A stretch of DNA of 64,000 bases, from assembly GCF_023008405.1 (NCBI RefSeq), contig NZ_CP095376.1, forward strand, positions 3,992,001 to 4,056,000, in the 5' to 3' direction. Positions 40,525 through 49,408 of this stretch are shown here, piece after piece. Within the stretch, counting starts at the first letter, position 1. The number at the start of each line of letters is the position of its first letter. This stretch comes from Amycolatopsis sp. FBCC-B4732. Its GTDB lineage: Bacteria; Actinomycetota; Actinomycetes; Mycobacteriales; Pseudonocardiaceae. The notes under the pieces were generated by a model, which saw only the letters and a list, made by a program, of their open reading frames with translations, made no database searches and had not been told where the DNA came from. Both the position numbers and the translations under genes were made by a program.

Positions 40525-40962
40525 TCAGGCCTGGCCGACGGGGTCCGCGGCGTAGGCGGCCAGCCGCTCGTCGAAACCGTCCGGGGCGCCCGGGGTCCGG
40601 GAGCCCGGTGGGTCGGGGCGGCCGGGGTAGCTCTCGCCGTACAGGTCCCGCACGAACGCCACGACCTCGTCCGGGGCCGGCAGGACGTCCGCGCCCAGGT
40701 ACGCGAGTGCGATGACTTCGTCGCCCGTCGCGGATTCGACCACCGCCGACCAGCCGTCGCGCTCGTCCCACAGCAGCGCCGTCTCGTGGTCCGGGAAGCG
40801 GTCGAGGCGCCGGTCGAGGGCCAGGTACCCGCCGGCGGGCACGGTGACCTCGCAGAACCACGCGGGTACGTCCAGCTTGCCCGCGACGGCCAGCAGGTAC
40901 TGCCGCAGCCCGCGGGCCGCCGCGCCGAGCGCGTCCCGTTCGATCACCACACGCCTGCCCAT
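40525..40962 (-). CDS. DUF6292-like protein
   Basis: A 145-residue protein: ALGAAARGLRQYLLAVAGKLDVPAWFCEVTVPAGGYLALDRRLDRFPDHETALLWDERDGWSAVVESATGDEVIALAYLGADVLPAPDEVVAFVRDL. It resembles DUF6292 proteins, which are largely confined to Pseudonocardiaceae and related groups, often in several copies; function unknown. The assignment is from memory. A GGTT-N16-GGGTAT promoter lies on the same strand at 40985-41010, spaced like the others in this island. Confidence 0.7.
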   Translation of the reverse strand: MGRRVVIERDALGAAARGLRQYLLAVAGKLDVPAWFCEVTVPAGGYLALDRRLDRFPDHETALLWDERDGWSAVVESATGDEVIALAYLGADVLPAPDEVVAFVRDLYGESYPGRPDPPGSRTPGAPDGFDERLAAYAADPVGQA

Positions 40963-40984
40963 CCGGTCGGTGCCCCGCCGGGTG

Positions 40985-41010
40985 ATACCCCGTCACCCAC
41001 TCGGTCAACC
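40985..41010 (-). promoter_or_regulatory. SigF/SigB-type promoter for the DUF6292-like gene
   Basis: Minus strand: GGTT (41007-41010), N16, GGGTAT (40985-40990), 22 bases before the ATG at 40962. The -10 is perfect and the -35 has one change. Confidence 0.55.
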
Positions 41011-41036
41011 CGGCCTGCCCCGGGTGGAGCAGTGCG

Positions 41037-41669
41037 TCACCGGTCGAGCAGGTCCAGCACTTCGTCGTCCCCGAGCTGCGGGAAATCCGCGTACCACTGG
41101 CCGACCGCGCGGAAGTCCGGCGGTTCGGTGACGCGGACGACGTCGTCGGCTTCGGCCAGCAACCGCGAGGCCGCGCCGGGAGCGGCCACCGGCGTGGCGA
41201 ACACGACCGTCCGCGGGTGCCCCGCGCGCAGTGCCGCCGTCGCGGTGACACCGGTCGCGAGCCCGTCGTCGACGAGGATGACGTCGCGGCCGGCCACGCG
41301 CACCGGGGCCCGGCCGGCGCGGTAACGCTCGAGCCGGCGCCGCGCTTCCCGCCGTTCCCGGTGTTCCACCCGCGCCAGCCGGGCGGGAGTCAGCTCGAGC
41401 GAGCGCAAGATCGCGTCGTCGTAGCGCGCGGGACTGTCCGGGGTCACCGCGCCGACACCGTGTTCACGCCGCCCCGGCGCGCCGATCTTGCGCGCCACCG
41501 AGACGTCCGGCTCGGCGCCGAGCCGGCGGGCGACCACCGCGGCCACCGGGACCCCGCCGCGGGCGAGGCCCAGCACAAGCGGGTCCAGCCAGCTCCGGCG
41601 GCGCAGTTCGACGGCGAGCCACCGCCCGCCGTCGCCGCGGTCGGCGAACACCCGCGCTGCCTCGGCCAT
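41037..41669 (-). CDS. Phosphoribosyltransferase-domain protein
   Basis: A 210-residue type I PRTase-like protein: FADRGDGGRWLAVELRRRSWLDPLVLGLARGGVPVAAVVARRLGAEPDVSVARKIGAPG and VILVDDGLATGVTATAALRA, the PRPP-binding loop. This is the short stand-alone family (COG1926-like) often found next to erythromycin esterases and alpha/beta hydrolases in stress islands; in vivo reactions are not established. The wrecked erythromycin esterase gene lies directly upstream on the same strand, 16 bases away, as in intact homologous regions. The ATG at 41669 opens the conserved part. Confidence 0.85.
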   Translation of the reverse strand: MAEAARVFADRGDGGRWLAVELRRRSWLDPLVLGLARGGVPVAAVVARRLGAEPDVSVARKIGAPGRREHGVGAVTPDSPARYDDAILRSLELTPARLARVEHRERREARRRLERYRAGRAPVRVAGRDVILVDDGLATGVTATAALRAGHPRTVVFATPVAAPGAASRLLAEADDVVRVTEPPDFRAVGQWYADFPQLGDDEVLDLLDR

Positions 41670-41685
41670 CGGCGCTCCCTCCGCG

Positions 41686-42486
41686 TCACTCCCCGCCGGG
41701 ATGGGTCCGCACCTCCGGCTCCCACTGGTGCAGCGGCGTGCTCGCGGTCGTCTCGTCGCAGTGCACGAACGCGTCGTACCGGGCCGACGGCACGGTCGGC
41801 ACGTACCCGCCGCCGTGGTGGACGACGCCGATCGCGCGGTGCTCGCGCAGTTCGTCCGCCCACGCCGTGCCTTCGCCGAAGACGTGCAGGCTGGTCTCCC
41901 CCGGCACGGCGTCGTGCAGGAGGCCTTCGAGGCTGTCCGGGCGGGCCGGCTCGACGCGCATCCGGCGGACGGACCCGCCCCAGTGGTCGGCGGCGAGCAC
42001 GGACCCGTGGAAGGTGCCGAAGCCGACGGCGACCACACCCTCGGCCGCGTGCCGTTCCCGGACCAGCTAGCCGAGGTTGACCATCCCGGCCGCGGCCATG
42101 TCGGTGGCGCGCGCGTCGCCGACGTGCGCGTTGTGCGCCCACACCACGGCTTTCGAGCGCGGGCCGTAGGCGTGCAGCAGCCGGTCGAGGGTGTCGCTCA
42201 GGTGCGTGTCGCGCGTGTTCCAGGACCGCGAGCCGCCGTGGAGCATTTCCCGGTAGTGGCGTTCCGCGCCGGCTTCGGCGTGCGGGCCGGTCAGCAGCCG
42301 CACCACGTCCTCGCGGCACTCCGCCGGCACCAGTCCGGCGGAAACCCCGTCGTCGCCTTGATCTTCACCGTACGGCTCGAAGCAGCCGAAGGCCCGTAGC
42401 GCCGTCTCGACGTGGTCGGGCGCGTGCGCGCGGACGTAGTCGAGGACACCGCGCAACGACTCCCCCAGGCGGTAGACGTCGAGGCC
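41686..42486 (-). pseudogene. Erythromycin esterase-family gene with 5' deletion and internal stop
   Basis: Minus-strand homology starts abruptly at 42486 (GLDVYRLGESLRGVLDYV) and continues through AFGCFEPYGEDQGDD, RHYREMLHGGSRSWNTRDTHLSDTLDRLLHAYG and KAVVWAHNAHVGDARATDMAAAGMVNLG. It then meets TAG at 42067-42069 where relatives have Gln, and goes on in the same frame as LVRERHAAEGVVAVGFGTFHGSVLAADHWGG to a natural end at 41686. The N-terminal third with the first catalytic His/Glu is missing. A single C-to-T change explains the stop, so nonsense mutation and deletion are separate events. Confidence 0.8.
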
Positions 42487-42579
42487 CCGCCGACCCTGGA
42501 CCCGATGCTGCTCGTGGCCGGGCTCGTCACTGGGATCGCCGTGCTGTGCCTGCTCCTGCTGAGCTCCCGGCGGGCGTGA
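42487..42579 (+). pseudogene. C-terminal membrane-helix fragment of an unidentified gene
   Basis: On the plus strand, immediately after the point where the esterase homology ends, the frame reads PPTLDPMLLVAGLVTGIAV, continues LCLLLLSSRRA and stops at 42577-42579. This is a typical membrane helix plus short cytoplasmic tail, the usual end of a membrane protein, but no upstream body exists. A 24-residue peptide from ATG 42505 could be translated, yet there is no ribosome-binding site. I read it as the tail of a gene whose body was lost in the same deletion that removed the esterase start. Confidence 0.45.
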
Positions 42580-42676
42580 ATTCCTGTCCGGAAGCCTGTC
42601 CGGCAAAGGACTGGACCACCGATATTTCCCTGGCTACAAAGGAAAGGCATCGCCCCTTCAGCGCGGAAGGTGACCG

Positions 42677-44116
42677 ATGAACTTCCTGGTTCCCCTGCTC
42701 TCCCTCGTCATGGCCGCCACCCCGGCACCCACCCCGTCCCCGGCGCCGGCCACCACGCTGGCGGCGATCTGCGACAAGTACTGCGACGCCCGGGATCCCG
42801 CCCTCTCCTCCGGTGACCGCGAAGGCGCTTCGGCGAGCATCGCCGGACGCCGGCTCTCGCTGCACCTCGACGACGCCGACGACATGGGCTGGGCGGCGAT
42901 CACCGGCGGTGCGGCCGGCGACCACGTCTGGCTGGACCGCTCGTTCGACGCCGGGCGCACGTGGGCGGCCGGCAGCAAGCTCGGCGACACCGCGACGCCG
43001 TCGGGCTCGACCGGCTGGCGGACCCTGATGTACAACGCCGACGACTGGGCGAACAAGGGCGTCGGCCTGCTGCGTGCCTGCGGGCAGCCCGCCGGTTCGG
43101 GCAGCATCGCCTGCACCGGCTGGGCCCGCCCGACCTGGAACGCCTGGGACCGCCGCACCGCGGCCGCCACCGCGTTGATGGAGCGGTACAACCTCGGCAC
43201 CGGCCTGTTCGACACGACCGGCTGGTGGAACTCGGCCAACGCGTTGACCGCGATCATCGACAACGCCCGGATCAGCGGCATGGGCAGCTACCGGTACGCG
43301 ATCGACACGACGTACACGAAGAACCTCGCGGCGCAGGGCGGCCAGTTCCGCAACGACTACCTCGACGACACCGGGTGGTGGGGCCTCGCGTGGGTCGACG
43401 CCTACGACCTGACCGGCGACAGCAAGTACCTGAACACCGCCCGCGCCGACGCGGACCACATGTACGCCTACTGGGACGGCGTCTGCGGGGGCGGGGTCTG
43501 GTGGAGCACGAGCCGCACCTACAAGAACGCGATCCCGAACTCGCTGTACATCCAGCTCAACGCGGCCCTGCACAACCGGATCCCGGGCGACACGGTGTAC
43601 CTGGCGCGCGCCCGCGCGGGGTGGACATGGTTCTCGGGCAGCGGGATGATCAACGGCTCGAACCTGGTCAACGACGGCCTGACGTCGGCCTGCGCGAACA
43701 ACGGGCAGGCGGTCTGGTCGTACAACCAGGGCGTGCCGCTGGCGGCGTTGCGGGAGCTGAACCGGGCGACCGGCGACGCGGCACTGCTCACGAAGGCCCG
43801 CGCGATGGCGAACGCGTCGACGACGAACGGGTCGCTGAACCCCGGCGGCATCCTCCGCGACCCCGGCGAGAGCGCGGGTGGCGGCGGCGGGGACGGCCCG
43901 ACGTTCAAGGGCGTCTACGTCCGCGATCTGGCGGTGCTGAACGCGGCCCTGTCCGACCACCCGTACACGGGTTACCTGCAGCGCCAGGCGAACTCGGCGT
44001 ACGCGAACGACCGGACCAGCGCGGAGGCGTACGGCCTGCTGTGGGCGGGGCCGTTCGACCAGGCCGACGCGGCCCGGCAGCAGAGCGCCCTGGACCTGAT
44101 GAACGCGGCCCCCTGA
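42677..44116 (+). CDS. Secreted GH76-family alpha-mannanase-like glycoside hydrolase
   Basis: A 479-residue protein with a short N-terminal hydrophobic signal (MNFLVPLLSLVMAATPAP). The catalytic part is GH76-like: TALMERYNLGTGLFDTTGWWNSANALTAIIDNARISG, NDYLDDTGWWGLAWVDAYDLTGDSKYL with the paired Asp catalytic residues, GVWWSTSRTYKNAIPNSLYIQLNAALHNR and QAVWSYNQGVPLAALREL. GH76 enzymes hydrolyse alpha-1,6-mannan of fungal walls or actinobacterial lipomannan. The N-terminal 130 residues before the catalytic domain are of unknown type. It is a single gene ended by a 23-bp perfect hairpin. Confidence 0.87.
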   Translation: MNFLVPLLSLVMAATPAPTPSPAPATTLAAICDKYCDARDPALSSGDREGASASIAGRRLSLHLDDADDMGWAAITGGAAGDHVWLDRSFDAGRTWAAGSKLGDTATPSGSTGWRTLMYNADDWANKGVGLLRACGQPAGSGSIACTGWARPTWNAWDRRTAAATALMERYNLGTGLFDTTGWWNSANALTAIIDNARISGMGSYRYAIDTTYTKNLAAQGGQFRNDYLDDTGWWGLAWVDAYDLTGDSKYLNTARADADHMYAYWDGVCGGGVWWSTSRTYKNAIPNSLYIQLNAALHNRIPGDTVYLARARAGWTWFSGSGMINGSNLVNDGLTSACANNGQAVWSYNQGVPLAALRELNRATGDAALLTKARAMANASTTNGSLNPGGILRDPGESAGGGGGDGPTFKGVYVRDLAVLNAALSDHPYTGYLQRQANSAYANDRTSAEAYGLLWAGPFDQADAARQQSALDLMNAAP

Positions 44117-44117
44117 C

Positions 44118-44165
44118 GGTCGTGTGTGTTCAGGGCGGTTCCAACCGCCCTGAACACACACGACC
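44118..44165. terminator. Perfect 23-bp bidirectional terminator hairpin
   Basis: GGTCGTGTGTGTTCAGGGCG plus GTT (44118-44140) pairs without mismatch with 44143-44165 around a two-base loop. It separates the GH76 and the convergent htpG. Confidence 0.88.
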
Positions 44166-44183
44166 CCCGCACGGGCCGGGGTG

Positions 44184-46088
<1,905 letters not shown>

Positions 46089-46241
46089 TTCCGGTCCTTT
46101 CCGGTTTCTCGGCCGCAGGGTGGGTCGATCCTACCGAGGGGGTCCGACGATCCCCGCCGCGCACTTTATGAACGCAATGTAGGAGGGCCCGCGACCCGGT
46201 GTGATGCTGGCCACGCCCCGCTGCCGATCAAGGAGGATCGA

Positions 46242-47180
46242 GTGCCCGGACGCCTTCCCCGGTGGGCCGCCGCGTTCGCCGCGGCCTGTGCCCTGACCAC
46301 CGCCTTCGCCGCCCCCGCCGCCGCGGCGGGCGTCGCCGACCACCCCGTCCGCACCACCGGCTGCGGCCGCGCCCTCGGCATCCCGGCCGGGGTGACGACG
46401 ACCCGGCACGTCGTCTCGGGCGGCCTGGACCGCGAGTACACCGTCCACCTGCCCGCTCACTACAACCCGCACCGGCCGTACCCGCTCGTGCTGTCGTTCC
46501 ACGGGCACAAGCGGACGTCGCAGTACCAGGAGGAGCTGTCCGGTTTCTCGGCGCTGGACGCGATCTCGGTCTACCCCCAGGGCCTGATCGGCACGGACGG
46601 CGAGTCGGCCTGGACCGGCGCGCCCTACTCGGCCGCCGCCGACGACGTCCTCTTCACCAGCGACCTGCTGAACTCGCTGCAGCGCACGCTGTGCGTCGAC
46701 CCGGGCCGCATCTACGCGGCGGGCAAGTCCAACGGCGGCGGCTTCGTCGGGGTCCTGGCGTGCCGCCTGGCGGGCCGGATCGCGGCGTTCGCGCCGGTCT
46801 CGGGGGCGTTCTACCCGCAGGGCGGTGCCTGCGACCCGAGCCGCCCGGTGCCGGTGCTGGACTTCCACGGCACCGCCGACACGACCATCCCGTACACCGG
46901 CAACGCGGCCAAGGGCCTGCCCGCCATCCCGGACTGGCTGACCGCGTGGTCCACAAGGGACGGTTGCCGGCCGGCGCCGGTGTCGTGGACGCCGGTTCCC
47001 GGGGTCGTGGCGCAGAAGTGGCTCGGCTGCGACCGCCGCGGCGCGCTCGAGCACTACCGCGTCGAAGGCGCCGGGCACGTCTGGCCGAGCACGCAGCCGA
47101 ACAACGATTCGGCGACGCCGTCGGTCATCGACGCGACCCCGGTCATCTGGCGCTTCTTCCGCGCGCATCCCCTGTGGTGA
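46242..47180 (+). CDS. Secreted CE1/PHB-depolymerase-family esterase
   Basis: A 312-residue secreted protein with signal peptide (RWAAAFAAACALTTAFAAPAAAA). The mature part is an alpha/beta hydrolase of the LpqC/poly(3-hydroxybutyrate) depolymerase-feruloyl esterase group: REYTVHLPAHYNPHRPYPLVLSFHGHKR with the oxyanion HG, RIYAAGKSNGGGFVGVLACRLAGRI with nucleophile Ser in G-K-S-N-G, VLDFHGTADTTIPY with the catalytic Asp, and EGAGHVWPS with the His. It would cleave acetyl, feruloyl or polyester bonds outside the cell. The GTG start at 46242 has AAGGAGG. It ends at the hairpin that also covers the HNH ribosome-binding site. Confidence 0.88.
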   Translation: MPGRLPRWAAAFAAACALTTAFAAPAAAAGVADHPVRTTGCGRALGIPAGVTTTRHVVSGGLDREYTVHLPAHYNPHRPYPLVLSFHGHKRTSQYQEELSGFSALDAISVYPQGLIGTDGESAWTGAPYSAAADDVLFTSDLLNSLQRTLCVDPGRIYAAGKSNGGGFVGVLACRLAGRIAAFAPVSGAFYPQGGACDPSRPVPVLDFHGTADTTIPYTGNAAKGLPAIPDWLTAWSTRDGCRPAPVSWTPVPGVVAQKWLGCDRRGALEHYRVEGAGHVWPSTQPNNDSATPSVIDATPVIWRFFRAHPLW

Positions 47181-47190
47181 AACGCGATTG

Positions 47191-47242
47191 ACGCACCTCT
47201 TTCCCCTCGGCGACGATTTCCGCCGAGAGGAAAGAGGTGCGT
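47191..47242 (+). promoter_or_regulatory. 22-bp hairpin that buries the HNH ribosome-binding site
   Basis: The left arm 47191-47212 (ACGCACCTCTTTCCCCTCGG plus CG) pairs with 47221-47242 with one mismatch around an eight-base loop. The right arm contains the purine-rich GAGGAAAGAGG, the only ribosome-binding site for the GTG at 47244. The same stem can terminate the esterase transcript. RNA-level control of the HNH gene is inferred. Confidence 0.6.
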
Positions 47243-47243
47243 T

Positions 47244-47702
47244 GTGAAGGTTCTCGTCCTGAACGCCGGTTACGAGCCGCTGCAGACGGTTTCGGTGCCG
47301 CACGCGATCCGCATGCTGGTGCGGCACGTCGCCGAGATCCACGAGGCCGAAGACGGTCTCGCGTACGGGTTGTTCCCGCGCCCGAAGACCGTGCGGTTGC
47401 TGAGGTACGTGGTCATGAAGTGGCGATATACGCAGCCACCGAGGTGGTCCCGCCGCGGCGTCCTGACCCGCGACGGCCACCGCTGCGCGTACTGCGGCGC
47501 CCGCGCGACGACGATCGACCACGTGCTGCCGCTGAGCCGCGGCGGTGCGCGGACGTCCTGGCTGAACACGGTGGCCGCGTGCGGTGGCTCGGCCCGCAGC
47601 TGCAACGCGCGGAAGGCCGACAAGCTGCCGGCGGAGGCGGGGATGAAACTGAGGTTCACGCCGTACGTGCCGGCGTGGGACCAGCTGCACCGGGTCGCCT
47701 GA
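47244..47702 (+). CDS. HNH endonuclease
   Basis: A 152-residue HNH protein of the stand-alone actinobacterial group: MKVLVLNAGYEPLQTVSVPHAIRMLVRHVAEIHEAEDG at the N-terminus, then GVLTRDGHRCAYCGARATTIDHVLPLSRGGARTSWLNTVAACGGSARSCNARKADK with the CxxC zinc pair, the catalytic DH, the Asn and the final C-N-x-x-K. These small nucleases are conserved in actinobacteria; their cellular role is not established. The start is the GTG two bases after a hairpin that contains the ribosome-binding site. Confidence 0.93.
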   Translation: MKVLVLNAGYEPLQTVSVPHAIRMLVRHVAEIHEAEDGLAYGLFPRPKTVRLLRYVVMKWRYTQPPRWSRRGVLTRDGHRCAYCGARATTIDHVLPLSRGGARTSWLNTVAACGGSARSCNARKADKLPAEAGMKLRFTPYVPAWDQLHRVA

Positions 47703-47746
47703 CCCCGCGGCCCGCTCACCGCTCCGGTGGTGGGCGGGCCGCGGGG
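47703..47746 (+). terminator. Terminator hairpin after the HNH gene
   Basis: CCCCGCGGCCCGC (47703-47715) pairs perfectly with 47734-47746 and follows the HNH stop directly. The remaining 170 bases before the kinase gene show no other feature. Confidence 0.65.
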
Positions 47747-47920
47747 CCGGTTCGACGGGATCGCGGCAGCCAGGTCGCCGCCGGCGCCGGCGGCGGTTCC
47801 GAGCGCCCGGTCCCGATCCCGGCGAGCCACCTGCTCATCGGCAGCCCGGCGCACGGATCGTTAAGCTCGAACCGATCGTCCCCCGGATCCGTGTGTTCCG
47901 GGGAAGGCCGGGAGGTCGTC

Positions 47921-49270
47921 GTGACCGACGCAGGAGAGCTGATCGCCGGGCGCTACCGGCTGGCCGAACGGGTCGGCCAGGGCGCGATGGGCGTCGTCTG
48001 GCGTGCGCGTGACGAGCGGCTCGACCGGGTCGTCGCGGTCAAGCAGCTGGACTACGACGCCGCCATCGGGCGGGCCGCCGGCGAGGAGGCGGCCCAGCGC
48101 GCGCTGCGCGAAGCCCGGCTCACGGCCCGGCTGCGGCACCCGCACGCCATCACCGTGCACGACGTCGTCGAGCAGGACGGCGAGCCGTACCTGGTCATGG
48201 AGTACCTGCCCTCGCGGAGCCTCGCCGAAATCCTGGCCGACCGCGAGTGCCTGCCCGCCGAGGAGGTCGCGCGCATCGGGCTGCAGGCCGCGTCCGCGCT
48301 CGCCGCGGCGCACGCCGAGGGGATCGTGCACCGCGACGTCACGCCCGGCAACGTGCTCATGGGCGAGGACGGCGTCGCCAAGATCGCCGACTTCGGCATC
48401 TCCCGGGCGACCGGCGAAGGCACCGTGACCGGCGGCGGTTTCATCGCCGGCACCCCCGCCTACCTCTCCCCCGAAGTCGCCAACGGCCGCGAAGCGGGCT
48501 TCCCGGCCGACGTCTTCTCGCTCGGCTCGACGCTCTACCGCGCACTGGAAGGCGTTCCCCCGTTCGGCACCGACGACAACCCGATCGCGCTGCTCCTGCG
48601 CGTCGCCCGCGAGGACGTCACGCCGCCGAAGCACGACGGCCCGCTCGCCGAGGTCCTGACCCGCCTCCTCCAGCGCGACCCGGACGCGCGCCCGTCGATG
48701 GCCGAGGTCCGGCAGCTGTTCGAGGCGGTCACGCAGGGCCGCCCGCTGCCGCCGCCGCGCCCCCGGCCCCGCACGGGCACGCGCCTGCTGCGCGTCCGCC
48801 GCCCCCGGCGCCGCCTGGTCCTGGCCGGGGCGGCCGGCGCCGTCCTGCTGGCCGCCGGGGTGCTGCTCGGGACGGCGCTCGTCCCGGAGAGCACGCCGAT
48901 CGCCGTCCCGGTCACGGCCACACCGCCGCCGTCGACCCCGCCCACCCCGACGACCGCCGACCTGGGCTGCGCGGCCAGCTACGAGGTGACGAACTCCTGG
49001 CCCGGCGGCTACCAGGTGCTGGTGACGGTCCGCAACGACCACGACGAGGACCTTTCCGGCTGGAGCGTCCGCTGGACCCTCCCGGACGGCCACCGCATCA
49101 CGGGCCTGTGGAACGGCACCTACACGGTGGACGGCTCCACGGTGACGGTCGACAACGCGGCGTGGAACGCGAAGCTGAACGCCAACGCGACGACGACGTT
49201 CGGCTTGATCGCGTTGACGGGCAGCGGAACCGGTGGTGACCGCCCGGCCGTAACCTGCCGGACGCTGTGA
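47921..49270 (+). CDS. Hanks-type Ser/Thr kinase fused to extracellular CBM2-like domain
   Basis: A 449-residue receptor-type kinase. The kinase domain spans about residues 10-275 with VGQGAMGVV (P-loop), VAVKQL (catalytic Lys), IVHRDVTPGNVL near 135-146, ADFGIS and GTPAYLSPEV. A Pro/Arg-rich juxtamembrane segment leads to one membrane helix at about 299-321 (LVLAGAAGAVLLAAGVLLG). Outside, after a Thr/Pro linker, residues 347-449 form a CBM2-type domain: CAASYEVTNSWPGGYQVLVTVRN, LSGWSVRWTLPDGHRITGLWNGTY and AWNAKL with Cys at both ends. CBM2 modules bind cellulose, chitin or xylan. The kinase may thus sense polysaccharide. It sits between secreted hydrolases. GTG start. Confidence 0.92.
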   Translation: MTDAGELIAGRYRLAERVGQGAMGVVWRARDERLDRVVAVKQLDYDAAIGRAAGEEAAQRALREARLTARLRHPHAITVHDVVEQDGEPYLVMEYLPSRSLAEILADRECLPAEEVARIGLQAASALAAAHAEGIVHRDVTPGNVLMGEDGVAKIADFGISRATGEGTVTGGGFIAGTPAYLSPEVANGREAGFPADVFSLGSTLYRALEGVPPFGTDDNPIALLLRVAREDVTPPKHDGPLAEVLTRLLQRDPDARPSMAEVRQLFEAVTQGRPLPPPRPRPRTGTRLLRVRRPRRRLVLAGAAGAVLLAAGVLLGTALVPESTPIAVPVTATPPPSTPPTPTTADLGCAASYEVTNSWPGGYQVLVTVRNDHDEDLSGWSVRWTLPDGHRITGLWNGTYTVDGSTVTVDNAAWNAKLNANATTTFGLIALTGSGTGGDRPAVTCRTL

Positions 49271-49408
49271 AAGCCGGTGCCCCTGAGCCGGTCCTGACCA
49301 TCCGTCGTTGATCCGATCGGGGTAATTCCAAGAGATCGAGACCCCGGCTCAACTCCCCCGGCGTCCGGCCCGTCGGTAGTGGTGATCATCCACCACAGGG
49401 AGGTGCCA

